Origin: Halalkalirubrum salinum
GTDB lineage: Archaea > Halobacteriota > Halobacteria > Halobacteriales > Haloferacaceae
Reading direction: 5' to 3'
Assembly (NCBI RefSeq): GCF_005543295.1
Contig: NZ_SRSG01000037.1
Span: forward strand, 99,746 to 163,745
Length of the DNA stretch: 64,000 bases
The notes under the pieces were generated by a model, which had not been told where the DNA came from, made no database searches, and saw only the letters and a program-made list of their open reading frames with translations. The position numbers were made by a program, and so were the translations under genes. Each line of letters opens with the position of its first letter. Within the stretch, counting starts at the first letter, position 1. Positions 26,715 through 35,666 of this stretch are shown piece by piece.

Positions 26715-27395
26715 ATGTCGTACCGATCGCGCCCGATCGACGCATTTCTCGACTCGATCGCGTCCCCACAGGTCACACCCGCTGGTGGATCAACAGCGGC
26801 AGTTGTCGGCGCGATGGGGGCCGCGCTGTGCGAGATGGTCTGTATCCACACGATTGAAAGAGCTGGAGCGAACACCGCGGACGGGCCCGGAAACAGTCAC
26901 GCCACCGCGGACGGGCCCAGAGACCGTCGCTACACCGTGGACGGACCAAGAGACAGCCACGCCATCGCGGACGCGCTCAAACACAGCCGCAAAGTGTTCC
27001 ACACGCAGCGAGATCACCTGCTTACCCTCGCCGATGCCGACGCCGAGGCCGTTGACGCGCTGTTGGCCGCCAGTGAGGCTGCAGAGTCGACTCGCGGGCG
27101 ACGATCGAAGCGTGCGATCGGTGTCCCGCTGACGATCGCAGACAGCTGTTTGACGATCCTCGACGAAGCACCAACCGTCGTCACGCAAGGGACTGCCTCG
27201 GCGGTCCCAGATGCGATCACCGGCGCATACCTGACCCACGCGGCAGGGCTGGCGGCGGTATTCACTGTTCGAACGAACCTCGACGCTGCAGGCGATCCTG
27301 ACTTCGAAACGCGGATCGGTGATCGAGCCGCTGATACCGAGCGGGCGATCGACGCTGCGTTCGAGGCGACGATCGACGCGGAGACGACACGGTAG
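26715..27395 (+). CDS. cyclodeaminase/cyclohydrolase family protein with in-frame repeat insertion
   Basis: About 226 residues of the FTCD_C (formiminotransferase-cyclodeaminase C-terminal) family, associated with one-carbon folate metabolism. IDAFLDSIASPQVTPAGGSTAAVVGAMGAALCEMVCIHT is the conserved N-terminal helix pair, and a late GVPLTIADSCLTILDEAP helix completes the four-helix core. Between them lies a 40-residue insert, ANTADGPGNSHATADGPRDR and onward, formed from a 30-bp tandem repeat (26874-26993). Start ATG 26715 is preferred. ATG 26703 would add four residues. It is convergent with crtI. Confidence 0.8.
   Translation: MSYRSRPIDAFLDSIASPQVTPAGGSTAAVVGAMGAALCEMVCIHTIERAGANTADGPGNSHATADGPRDRRYTVDGPRDSHAIADALKHSRKVFHTQRDHLLTLADADAEAVDALLAASEAAESTRGRRSKRAIGVPLTIADSCLTILDEAPTVVTQGTASAVPDAITGAYLTHAAGLAAVFTVRTNLDAAGDPDFETRIGDRAADTERAIDAAFEATIDAETTR
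26874..26993 (+). repeat. four 30-bp tandem repeats inside a coding region
   Basis: Units start at 26874, 26904, 26934 and 26964, each beginning ACCGCGGACGGGCCC or a close variant. The 30-bp period keeps frame and encodes 10-residue units (T-A-D-G-P-x-x-S/R-x-A). The first three are highly similar, the fourth is degenerate and merges into the family core. Confidence 0.85.
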
Positions 27396-27418
27396 CGACT
27401 GGGTGAATCTTGAGTCCG

Positions 27419-29026
27419 TTACGACGATAGCCACGCTGGCGGCGAGACGAGCCGCCCGATCGGCCCTGCGGTCGCATCAGCTTCGAGCGCATCGACCGCG
27501 TGTTCGCCGCTCACCAGACACATCGGTACCCCGATCCCCGGCGAGGTGTACGAGCCGGCGTAGTACAGCTCGTCGATCGCCGAGGACCGAATTGAGGGCC
27601 GAAGCGGCCCGGTCTGTCTCAGCGTGTGTGCGAGCCCGAGCGCGCTTCCGTTCGGCAGCGAAAACCGATCGGCGAACTCGGAGACGCATGCCGAGCGCTC
27701 GAAGACGATCCGGTCGCGGAGATCGACACCGGTGTGTGTCGCAAGATCCGAAAGTACCTGCTCGCGGTAGCGCGATCGCGCCGTTTCCCCGTCAGCCAGC
27801 CCAGCAGCGATCGGAACGAGAACCACGACGACCGAGTGACCGGCCGGGGCCATCGTGTCGTCCGTCACCGTTGGCACGTTCACGTAGTAGGCAGGGTCCG
27901 CAGGCCACTGGGGGTCGTCGAATATCGCCTCGAAGTGGTCGTCCCAGTCAGTCGGCAACACGAGCGTGTGGTGTGCCAGCGGATTGACCTCTCCTTCGAC
28001 GCCCAAGTACATCAGAAACGCCGAGGGGGCGTACGTCCGGTCCTCCCAGTACTGGTTTCCGTACTCCGTCGCCGTGGGCGAAAGGAGATCGCGCTCGACG
28101 TGATACGGATTTGCGTTCGAGACAACACGATCGACTGTGTGGGTCTTGCTGTCGGTTGAAACTAGCACGCCATCAGGATGCGGTTCGATCGCCGAGACCG
28201 GAGTGTTCGGCTCGATCTCTACGCCGAGTTCAGTCGCGAGGTCGGCCATCCCATCGATCACCGACGCAATTCCCCCCGTGGGATGGTAGACGCCAAGGTT
28301 AAAATCGACGTGGCTCATGAGCGTGTAGATCGCCGGCGTGTTGTGTGGAGAACCGCCAAGGAACACGAGCGTGTACTGGACGAGCTGTTGGAGCTTTGGG
28401 TGCTCGAAGTACTCCTCGACGTACTCTTGCATCGACGAGAGGAGGTCGACACCGCGAGCGGCTTTGAGGATTCGGGGGTCCAGACAGTCACGAAATCGGG
28501 ATCGATCGCGATAGACGAACTCCTCGATGCCAACCTCGTAGGCGTGTTGGGCCATGTCGAGATACGATTCGAGTGCGTCTCCTGCGCCGGATTCGTAGGC
28601 CTCGAACAGCCCGGGCAACGCCGCTGGATCGTCTGGCACGTCGATGCGATCGCCGTCCTTCCAGAAGACCCGGTAGTGGGGATCTAATCGCGTGAGATCG
28701 TAGTAGTCACTCGGCTCACGATCGAAAGCCGAAAAGAACCGCTCGAAGGTATCCGGCATAAGATACCACGAGGGCCCGGTGTCGATACGGAAGCCCTCGG
28801 TCTCGATCCGACCAGCGACGCCACCGAGCGTGTCGTGCCGCTCGAGAAGCCGAACGTTTGCGCCGCGCCCTGCAAGGTGACACGCCGCCGAGAGCCCGCC
28901 AATCCCGCCGCCAATCACGACCGTGTCGAGCCCGGAAAGAGCGGTGGGATCGCTCGATCCGCCCTGCTGATCAGATCGACCCGTCATCCGCGTCTCATCG
29001 GCTGCCGTGGTTCGGTTCGCACACAT
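27419..29026 (-). CDS. crtI: phytoene desaturase CrtI-type carotenoid oxidoreductase
   Basis: A 535-residue FAD-dependent carotenoid desaturase family protein. VVIGGGIGGLSAACHLAGRGANVRLLERHDTLGGVAGRIETEGFRIDTGPSWYLMPDTFERFF is the dinucleotide-binding N-terminus, and the C-terminal signature YYAGSYTSPGIGVPMCLVSGEHAVDAL is the CrtI family end. It introduces double bonds in phytoene on the path to lycopene and, with later steps, beta-carotene and retinal. It is divergent from the Bat-like regulator and near the Blh dioxygenase. Specificity among CrtI paralogues (desaturase, 3,4-desaturase, isomerase) cannot be assigned. Confidence 0.92.
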   Translation of the reverse strand: MCANRTTAADETRMTGRSDQQGGSSDPTALSGLDTVVIGGGIGGLSAACHLAGRGANVRLLERHDTLGGVAGRIETEGFRIDTGPSWYLMPDTFERFFSAFDREPSDYYDLTRLDPHYRVFWKDGDRIDVPDDPAALPGLFEAYESGAGDALESYLDMAQHAYEVGIEEFVYRDRSRFRDCLDPRILKAARGVDLLSSMQEYVEEYFEHPKLQQLVQYTLVFLGGSPHNTPAIYTLMSHVDFNLGVYHPTGGIASVIDGMADLATELGVEIEPNTPVSAIEPHPDGVLVSTDSKTHTVDRVVSNANPYHVERDLLSPTATEYGNQYWEDRTYAPSAFLMYLGVEGEVNPLAHHTLVLPTDWDDHFEAIFDDPQWPADPAYYVNVPTVTDDTMAPAGHSVVVVLVPIAAGLADGETARSRYREQVLSDLATHTGVDLRDRIVFERSACVSEFADRFSLPNGSALGLAHTLRQTGPLRPSIRSSAIDELYYAGSYTSPGIGVPMCLVSGEHAVDALEADATAGPIGRLVSPPAWLSS

Positions 29027-29085
29027 GTATCTACATAGGGGCCCGATCGGTTCCTGTCGTCGCCGTCGCTCGGCGGTTCTTTATA

Positions 29086-29751
29086 ATGATCGCGGCCGTA
29101 GTTCACTGTGTGTCGGGGGTCAGAGCCGAGATTGCGGTCGAGGATCCGAACGGGTGTCCACTCGCATCAGTGTCCACAGAGAACGAGATTTCAGTCTCCG
29201 ACGTCACGTGGACCCGTGCGAGCGATGGGATAGTGACAGAGTCGTTCACCACCACGGGATCGATCGAAGCGGCAGGGTCAGACGCCATCGACGCCGAGAC
29301 GACGTTTGACGCGGGCGATCGAACGATGTACCGTTTCGAACGCGAAACGGAGTCGTGTGCGTGCGAGCGCGTTGAAGCCGCCGGCCACCCGATCGACAAC
29401 GTCGAGATTCGCGACGGCCAACTCAACATCACGGTCCACCTCCCAGAGGCGGCCGAGCTCCGAGAGGTCGTTGACGCACTCTCGGCGTCTGGCGCACGCG
29501 TCTCCGTCAACTACCTCGTCCGGGACGCCACGGACGAAGATCGCCGTGATCTCACGATCGTCGACCGCGGACGACTAACAGCGCGGCAACAGGACGTGCT
29601 CGAAACCGCCTATCGGATGGGCTATTTTGCCTATCCCCGCAAGCACAGTGCCGAGGAGGTCGCCGATGCGCTCGACATTGCCCGATCGACGTTCGCCGAA
29701 CACCTCGCAGCCGCTCAGCGCGAGCTGTTGGCATCGATCGTCGACAGCTGA
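29086..29751 (+). CDS. bacterio-opsin activator-type HTH regulator
   Basis: A 221-residue protein with an N-terminal Bat-type sensory region and a C-terminal HTH_10 domain: LTARQQDVLETAYRMGYFAYPRKHSAEEVADALDIARSTFAEHLAAAQREL. This HTH is the signature of bacterio-opsin-activator-like regulators common in haloarchaea. It lies between crtI and blh and is divergent from crtI, consistent with control of the carotenoid/retinal genes, though this is inferred from position. ATG 29086 is embedded in a TTATAATG run that may double as the promoter. PAS or GAF domains of long Bat proteins are absent. Confidence 0.85.
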   Translation: MIAAVVHCVSGVRAEIAVEDPNGCPLASVSTENEISVSDVTWTRASDGIVTESFTTTGSIEAAGSDAIDAETTFDAGDRTMYRFERETESCACERVEAAGHPIDNVEIRDGQLNITVHLPEAAELREVVDALSASGARVSVNYLVRDATDEDRRDLTIVDRGRLTARQQDVLETAYRMGYFAYPRKHSAEEVADALDIARSTFAEHLAAAQRELLASIVDS

Positions 29752-29776
29752 GCGACGAACCGTACTTACAGTTAAC

Positions 29777-30874
29777 CTACGGGACGTACCAGATCCCACG
29801 CTCGCGGTCCCACCACGCCCCGACGACCACGTGCGGTAGCGCGATAATGCTCACGAAGATACTGTAGAACGCGACACCGCCAGCCAGGAGCGATCCAGAT
29901 CCGCCGAGGGGGTTCGGGACGATCGACCACAGGAGCGCAGCAAGCCCGAACGTGACGACTGCGCCGATGAGGAACATCCCGCCAGCGAGTACCGTTGGGA
30001 GTCCGTCGTCGGGTGCAGGATCGGGGAGCGATCGTTCGACAGCGCTCGCGCGTGCACTCTGCCTGAGTGAGTACCAGATAGGGAAGTACAACCCAACAGC
30101 GACGACGACCGGCACCGCCATGAAGTACGCGATCAAAAGCAGCGTCTCGGCGACATCCACGAGCCACGATCGCATCGCGGGCGTCGATCGTGCTTCAGCG
30201 GAAAACAGCGCCGCCGGACCGCCAGCCCGGACGAACCCAAGTCCCACGTGCGCCCCGACAGCGACAGCAAAGAGCCCCGCGAGGACGAGCCGCGACGTCC
30301 CGAGGTAGCCGCTCTGGCTGGCGAACGCACCCATTTCGAAGATGTTCACCATGTACGTCGAGAAGGCGGCGAAGGTTTCCGGCCACGCATAGATTGGGAC
30401 GACCATCACCGCCCCGCCGCGAACGAGCGCCGCCAGCGCTCGTTGAAGGCGAGTTTGGAGGTGATCAGTCCCGACGAGCGCGTCCATGACACGCAGCCCG
30501 CCGTGGCCACCCTTCGCGATCGCGACCGACAGCGCAAGCGCGAGTCCGGCGACCGGCGCAACGAACAACACCGAAACGAAGGCGGCAACGCCGATGAGGT
30601 ACAGTCCGACGTACCGCATCCCGAAGGGGAGCCCGCGCCGGCGGACGTTCGAGAAGTGCTCGTAACCGCCGTGTGGGAGGTTGATCGCGACCATCCCGAA
30701 CAGGTAGATGCCGAGTTGCGTTTCAAGTGCCATGCTGTAGCCGGCCGCCGCGGCGATCACAAATCCGAGTGTCAACGCAATGAGCACAAGACGGGAGGCC
30801 AATACCATTCGCTGTTCGACCGCTTGCCCACCCGTTGGCAGCCAGTCGTCGATCGCAGATGTCGCTGTGGACAT
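29777..30874 (-). CDS. blh: Brp/Blh-type beta-carotene 15,15'-dioxygenase
   Basis: A 365-residue integral membrane enzyme that cleaves beta-carotene to two retinal molecules for rhodopsins. There are about nine or ten hydrophobic segments. The conserved NLPHGGYEHFSNVRR motif and KGGHGGLRVMDALVGTDH, plus the terminal IALPHVVVGAWWDRERG, give the histidines that bind the catalytic iron in the family. It is convergent with the Bat-like gene and near crtI. No opsin gene is seen in this window, so the retinal is probably used by a rhodopsin encoded elsewhere. Confidence 0.92.
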   Translation of the reverse strand: MSTATSAIDDWLPTGGQAVEQRMVLASRLVLIALTLGFVIAAAAGYSMALETQLGIYLFGMVAINLPHGGYEHFSNVRRRGLPFGMRYVGLYLIGVAAFVSVLFVAPVAGLALALSVAIAKGGHGGLRVMDALVGTDHLQTRLQRALAALVRGGAVMVVPIYAWPETFAAFSTYMVNIFEMGAFASQSGYLGTSRLVLAGLFAVAVGAHVGLGFVRAGGPAALFSAEARSTPAMRSWLVDVAETLLLIAYFMAVPVVVAVGLYFPIWYSLRQSARASAVERSLPDPAPDDGLPTVLAGGMFLIGAVVTFGLAALLWSIVPNPLGGSGSLLAGGVAFYSIFVSIIALPHVVVGAWWDRERGIWYVP

Positions 30875-31004
30875 GTTGTGTGAACATACGCACCCGTTGG
30901 CCCCAACGCCTTGCCGTCGTTCGACGGGCCATTATATACCCCCTCGGCAACCGGCTACCGATGGTGGACACAGGTTCTTTGCGATTGCTCATATGATCCC
31001 ACGT

Positions 31005-32276
31005 ATGGCTCTCACGCTCACGCTTTTTGGGGCGGCGGCGATCGTCGCGCTGACGGCAATCAGTGGCTTTTTTTCGAGCAGCGAACTCGCGGTGTTTTCG
31101 ATCGCCCGCCACCGAATCGACGCGCTTGTCGCTGCTGAGACACCCGGGAGTGACTCGCTTGCGGCGCTCAAAGAGAACCCCCATCGGTTCCTCGTAACGG
31201 TTCTCGTGAGCAATAACGTCGCCAACATTGCCGCTGCCAGCGTCGCGACCGCCGTCTTCGTCCAGTTTCTGCCGGCCAGTCAGGCGGCAACGGGTGCGAC
31301 AGTGTTCACAAGTGTCTTCGTGATCGTCCTTGGCGAGATTGCACCCAAGTCCTACGCGGTCGCCCACGCGGAGAAACACGCCCTCCGGGTCGCTCGGCCG
31401 ATCGTCGTCATCCAGCGGGTCCTCCGGCCGTTGCTTTTTATTTTCGAGGTAGCCACGAACGCCGTGAACCGTCTCACTGGTGGGGAATCAGGCTTCGAGT
31501 CCTATCTCTCTCGGGAGGAGATTGAGACGATCGTCCTCAGCGGCGAGGAGACCGGCGTGCTCGACAGCGACGAGGGCGCGTTGATCCGTCGCGTGCTTGA
31601 CCTCGAAGAAACCGTCGTCCGGGCGGTGATGGTCCCGCGCACAGAGATGGTCGCGGTGTCGATCGAGACGACACCGGAGGAGGCGATCGAGCGCTTCCGA
31701 CAGCGAGGAGTAACGCGGATGCCGGTCTACAAAGAGACCCATGACACAATTCTCGGTATGCTCGACATTCGGGACGCACTCGACGCGGCTGAGGACGGAC
31801 GAGCAATCAGCGAAATCATCACAGATGTACCCGTTGTTCCGGCGTCGAAGCCGATCGACGAACTGCTCGCGGAAATGCAAACCGAGGCGACCCAGATGGC
31901 AATCGTCGTCGACGAGTTCGGCACCGTGGTCGGACTTGTAACACGGGAGGACGTGATCGAGGAGATAGTCGGCGAGATTTTCGATCGCGGGGAGATCAAT
32001 CCGGTGACGCCACGGTCAGACGGGACGGCAGTCGTCGCTGGCAACGCGACGATTGCATACACGAATCAGATTCTCAAACACGACCTCCCGACCGAGGGGC
32101 CCTTCGAAACCGTCTCGGGACTGTTGAACCACCATCTCGGACGGATCCCCGAGGAGGGCGATCGAATCGAACTCAGTGGCGTGCGGATTGTCGTACTCGA
32201 CACCGCCGCGACGCGGGTCCGACGCGTCAGGATCGAACCGATCGCCGAGCACGGCGCAGATCAATCGGACCCGTAG
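31005..32276 (+). CDS. CNNM/CorC-type membrane protein with CBS domains (hemolysin C family)
   Basis: About 423 residues. The N-terminal DUF21 membrane region has SGFFSSSELAVFSIARHRI and VLGEIAPKSYAVAHAEKHAL signatures. Two CBS domains follow (VMVPRTEMVAVSIETTPEEAIERFRQRGVTRMPVY and IDELLAEMQTEATQMAIVVDEFGTVVGLVTREDVIEEIVGEI), then a C-terminal CorC_HlyC domain. Family members are implicated in magnesium or sodium-coupled metal efflux. ATG 31005 was chosen. ATG 30993 would add four residues. Divergent from blh. Confidence 0.9.
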   Translation: MALTLTLFGAAAIVALTAISGFFSSSELAVFSIARHRIDALVAAETPGSDSLAALKENPHRFLVTVLVSNNVANIAAASVATAVFVQFLPASQAATGATVFTSVFVIVLGEIAPKSYAVAHAEKHALRVARPIVVIQRVLRPLLFIFEVATNAVNRLTGGESGFESYLSREEIETIVLSGEETGVLDSDEGALIRRVLDLEETVVRAVMVPRTEMVAVSIETTPEEAIERFRQRGVTRMPVYKETHDTILGMLDIRDALDAAEDGRAISEIITDVPVVPASKPIDELLAEMQTEATQMAIVVDEFGTVVGLVTREDVIEEIVGEIFDRGEINPVTPRSDGTAVVAGNATIAYTNQILKHDLPTEGPFETVSGLLNHHLGRIPEEGDRIELSGVRIVVLDTAATRVRRVRIEPIAEHGADQSDP

Positions 32277-32333
32277 TTCGGAGCTACCCAGTGACCACGG
32301 TCCTTTTGTGTCTGTTCGCCGAACCGATCGGCA

Positions 32334-33674
32334 ATGTCGAGGGGATGGCTCCTTTCGTGGGCTGCGGGGTCGGTTGCACTTGGGGGCGCGTCGCTCGTGG
32401 TTCCGCTGTACGTCGTCTCACTCGGCGGCGATTCGTTCGCACTCGGGCTGCTTGCGTCGGCCGCCGCTTTCGTCGGCGTCCCCGGCGCGTTGGTGTTCGG
32501 CCGGTTGGCCGATCGGACTGGGCACTACCGCGCCTTCGTCCTCGCCGCGTTGCTCATCGTGTCGGGCATGTTGGTCGTGATTCCGTTGCTCCCGACGATC
32601 TCGTCGGTCATCGCGGCCAATGCTGCGATCTGGTTCGCTTTCGCTGCGGGGACGCCGGTGGTGACGCTGCTCGCGGTGAGTACCGCCCCGGAGACGCAGT
32701 GGAGCACACAGATCGCCGAACTGAACAAGTATCAGGGAATCGGGTGGGCACTCGGCCTGTTGCTCGGTGCGATCTGGGGAGCCGTGACGGCCTATACCGG
32801 CGGACTCGCCGGGGGAACGGCGGGATTGTTTTATGTGTTGGCAGGCTTCGGGGGGATCGGTATTGTGCTCGGGGCCCGGTACCTTCCAGGGGCTTCCCAG
32901 GAGCGATCGGTCTCTGAAACAAAGCTCAAGAGAGCGATCCGGCAGGCCGATCGATTCAGCATCCGGGCAGTCACGTTCCCGCTCACGGTTGGCCGTGCGG
33001 ACTATCGATCGCTACACCCCGGTCGGTTGGTCGATCGGTTCACTCCCACACTCGCGGTGTACTTTTTTGCGGTCACGCTGTTCTTTCTGGGCTTTTCGGC
33101 GTTCTTTGCGCCACTGCCAGCGTTTTTGGCCGACAGCGGCTTCACTGACGATCAGATCTTTGCCTTCTACCTGATCAGTAGCCTCGCCTCGGCCGTCTTT
33201 TTTACCGGTGCAGGGACGATTGCCGGCCGGATGGACGTTGCGGTGTTCCAGGCGATCGGGCTCGGAATTCGTGGACTCGCGATGCCGGCGGTCGCCGTTG
33301 GGGTACTCGCACTCGGGTCAACCTCAACCGGTGTCGTGGTAACCGCTGGAATCTTCGCGGCGATCGGGTTCACCTGGTCGGTCATCGCCGTCACCGGGGG
33401 AACGATCGTCACACAGTTGTCGCCGGCTGCCCTCCACGGGGAAGCACTCGGCGTGTACGCCGCGCTCGGGGCGTTCGCTGGCGGGATCGGCAGTATTCTG
33501 GGCGGCCGGCTCGGGACCGAGAGCTATCTACTTGCATTTGCAGTCGCAGGCGGGTTTGTGTTGCTCGGAGCCGGTCTAGTGGTCGTGCTCCAACGGTGCC
33601 GTACAGGTCAAAACAGCGAAAAACCAACTGAGAGGGAGAGTAGTGTTGGGACAGGATCGATCGAAGCTGAATAG
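32334..33674 (+). CDS. major facilitator superfamily transporter
   Basis: A 446-residue, roughly 12-helix MFS protein. The loop-2/3 motif GRLADRTGHYRAFVLAALL resembles the family motif A (G-x3-D-R-x-G-R-R), and the central cytoplasmic loop is basic. Substrate is unknown. The C-terminal tail runs into a 19-bp tandem repeat: the stop codon lies in the first repeat unit, so the end of this protein may vary between strains. It starts 57 bp after the CorC-like gene and may be cotranscribed with it. Confidence 0.85.
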   Translation: MSRGWLLSWAAGSVALGGASLVVPLYVVSLGGDSFALGLLASAAAFVGVPGALVFGRLADRTGHYRAFVLAALLIVSGMLVVIPLLPTISSVIAANAAIWFAFAAGTPVVTLLAVSTAPETQWSTQIAELNKYQGIGWALGLLLGAIWGAVTAYTGGLAGGTAGLFYVLAGFGGIGIVLGARYLPGASQERSVSETKLKRAIRQADRFSIRAVTFPLTVGRADYRSLHPGRLVDRFTPTLAVYFFAVTLFFLGFSAFFAPLPAFLADSGFTDDQIFAFYLISSLASAVFFTGAGTIAGRMDVAVFQAIGLGIRGLAMPAVAVGVLALGSTSTGVVVTAGIFAAIGFTWSVIAVTGGTIVTQLSPAALHGEALGVYAALGAFAGGIGSILGGRLGTESYLLAFAVAGGFVLLGAGLVVVLQRCRTGQNSEKPTERESSVGTGSIEAE

Positions 33675-33751
33675 ACCGATCGGAGCTGAATAGATCAATC
33701 GAAGCCGGATAGATCAATCGAAGCCGAATAGATCGATCGAAGCCGAATAAA
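33657..33751 (+). repeat. five 19-bp tandem repeats at the MFS gene 3' end
   Basis: Units begin at 33657, 33676, 33695, 33714 and 33733. The consensus is TCRATCGAAGCYGAATAGA, with two or three substitutions per unit. Unit 1 carries the MFS stop codon and unit 5 ends in an A-run before the NUDIX gene's 3' flank. Confidence 0.85.
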
Positions 33752-33802
33752 AAACACCCGAGCGGGATCGAAGCGAAAGCGGTGATAGACCGATGGCAAA
33801 TC

Positions 33803-34270
33803 TCAGTCTGCGTGGGCGGTGACTCTCGGCGTTCCTCTCCCGCGATCCGGTGAAACGAGATGGACGTAGTCATCAAGCGAAAGCGCAAACTCGGATTCAT
33901 TCTGGATCGGGACCCACTTGAATTCGAACGGCTCACCAGCCTCCTCGCCTTCGCCGGTGACGACGTGCGTCCAGCGATCGCGTGGCTCGTGGATATCAGC
34001 ATGGAAGAAATGTCTCGCGTACCACCGCGACTCGCGGCGCTCCCAGAGATCGCTTGTGAGATGTGTGACCCCCGAAACCGCGCCAAGGCCGCTCTCTTCG
34101 GCGATCTCTCGGAACACGGCCTCTCGCGGTGACTCGCCCGGTTCGACAGTTCCCTTCGGTATCTGATAGCCGTCGTGTCCGGGACCAGTAAAAACAAGCA
34201 ACTCGCGATCGCCGCGCGTGATATACGCGCAAGCCTTCTGTACGAACGTTTGGTCGGCGGTCGGTGCCAT
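33803..34270 (-). CDS. NUDIX hydrolase
   Basis: A 155-residue Nudix protein. The Nudix box reads GTVEPGESPREAVFREIAEESGLG and fits Gx5Ex7REUxEExGU, so a metal-dependent pyrophosphohydrolase is expected. The preceding ELLVFTGPGHDGYQIPKG is the usual substrate loop. The substrate (nucleoside diphosphate linked moieties) is unknown. Divergent from the KDG kinase gene. Confidence 0.88.
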   Translation of the reverse strand: MAPTADQTFVQKACAYITRGDRELLVFTGPGHDGYQIPKGTVEPGESPREAVFREIAEESGLGAVSGVTHLTSDLWERRESRWYARHFFHADIHEPRDRWTHVVTGEGEEAGEPFEFKWVPIQNESEFALSLDDYVHLVSPDRGRGTPRVTAHAD

Positions 34271-34445
34271 ACCTGAACGTCACGATCCTCTCATAAAAGA
34301 GCTGTTCATATATTGGTTATCTACTACTAGTTCGTAATAGGTAATTGATACACACGATTCCACCACAAACGGGTGAGAGTGGATGTCGGGTAGGTCGTGG
34401 ACAGAGAACGTCGGAGTTATGGGTTCGTCCTCGGGATCTATGGGT

Positions 34446-35405
34446 ATGAGTCAGCTCGTGACGTTCGGAGAGACGATGGTTCGGCTGTCGACCGCCCCCG
34501 GCGAGCGCCTCGAAACCGCCGAGCAGCTTGCGTTTCGGATCGGCGGGGCCGAGAGCAACGTGGCGATCGCCGCCCAGCGGCTCGGCACGGAGACGACGTG
34601 GACCTCGAAGCTGCCATACTCGCCACTCGGGCGACGGGTTACCGGGGAGATACAGAGCCACGGCGTACAGACCGACGTGGTGTGGGATCGACGCGACGAG
34701 GCCCGCCAAGGGGCGTACTATCTGGAGTACGGGTCTGCGCCGCGAGGAACGAGCGTGATCTACGATCGCGCCAACGCCTCGGTCACGACGGCGACCGCTG
34801 CAGAGCTGCCGACCGGGACGATCCGCGAGGCTGACGTCTTCTTCACGACGGGTATCACCCCGGCACTCTCGGAAACGCTTTCGGAGACAGTCACCGACCT
34901 CCTCACGACCGCTAGAAACGGCGGCACGACGACCGCGTTCGATCTGAACTACCGATCGAAGCTCTGGACACCCGAGGCGGCGCGATCGGCCTACGAGTCG
35001 TTGTTCGAACACATCGACCTGTTGTTCGTTCCCGAACGGGACGCTCACGAGGTGCTCGATCTCGACGGATCCGCCCGCGACATCGCCCGATCGCTCGCGT
35101 CAACACACGATGTTGAGACCGTCATCGTGACACGCGGCGAGGAGGGAGCGCTCGCGCTCGATGGTGACACAGTAGTCGAACAGCCAACGTACGAGACCGA
35201 AACCGTCGATCCGATCGGAACCGGCGACGCCTTCGTCGGTGGCTTTCTCACGGAGTGGATCGCTGACGCGTCGATCGAAACCGCCCTCGAGACGGGCGCA
35301 GCGACCGCGGCGCTCAAACGAACGATCGACGGCGACCTCGCGGTCGTCACTCCCGAGGAGGTCGCTGCGGTTCGCGACAGTGATGGGAGCGCGATCGATC
35401 GGTAA
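34446..35405 (+). CDS. kdgK: 2-keto-3-deoxygluconate kinase, PfkB family
   Basis: A 319-residue PfkB sugar kinase. The GGAESNVAIAAQRLG motif after FGETMVRLSTAPGERL, the ATP-binding RGEEGALALDGD region and the C-terminal signature DPIGTGDAFVGGF (anion hole and catalytic Asp) are present. Length and sequence style match haloarchaeal KDG kinases of the semi-phosphorylative Entner-Doudoroff route. ATG 34446 was chosen over the longer frame from 34383. Monocistronic, ending right before the tRNA-Gly repeat array. Confidence 0.85.
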   Translation: MSQLVTFGETMVRLSTAPGERLETAEQLAFRIGGAESNVAIAAQRLGTETTWTSKLPYSPLGRRVTGEIQSHGVQTDVVWDRRDEARQGAYYLEYGSAPRGTSVIYDRANASVTTATAAELPTGTIREADVFFTTGITPALSETLSETVTDLLTTARNGGTTTAFDLNYRSKLWTPEAARSAYESLFEHIDLLFVPERDAHEVLDLDGSARDIARSLASTHDVETVIVTRGEEGALALDGDTVVEQPTYETETVDPIGTGDAFVGGFLTEWIADASIETALETGAATAALKRTIDGDLAVVTPEEVAAVRDSDGSAIDR

Positions 35406-35666
35406 CGCACAGCAGTCGCTCGCGATCGTTGCTCGCGACAGAAATGCGCTGGCGGGGATTTGAACCACGGTCGCTCGCGCTGCTCGCTCCCTGATTCAAA
35501 CCCAACGCACAGCAGCCGCTCACGAACGATGTTCGCGACAAAAGTGCGCTGGCGGGGATTTGAACCACGGTCGCTCGCGCTGCTCGCTCCCTGATTCAAA
35601 CCCAACGCACAGCAGCCGCTCACGAACGATGTTCGCGACAAAAGTGCGCTGGCGGGGATTTGAACC
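35404..35666. repeat. 100-bp direct repeats containing the tRNA-Gly 3' end
   Basis: Two full 100-bp units (35404-35503 and 35504-35603) and a partial third that merges into the tRNA gene. Each contains TGCGCTGGCGGGGATTTGAACC, the acceptor and T-arm end of the adjacent tRNA-Gly (35445-35466, 35545-35566 and in the tRNA 35645-35666). The first copy overlaps the kdgK stop and is more diverged at its start. The array fills all the sequence between kdgK and the tRNA. Confidence 0.9.

Noticed and set aside
26874..26993. The 30-bp repeats as a CRISPR array
   Set aside because: The units are contiguous with no spacers and keep reading frame inside a gene.
33409..34197. A 262-codon open frame on the minus strand over the MFS end and NUDIX gene
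   Set aside because: It runs over the tandem repeats and through the NUDIX gene in another frame, and its product is basic and without domain features, unlike the acidic proteins here.
35404..35644. Two additional tRNA-Gly genes in the 100-bp repeats
   Set aside because: Only the 3' 22 bases of the tRNA are copied; the D and anticodon arms are absent, so these are not functional tRNAs.
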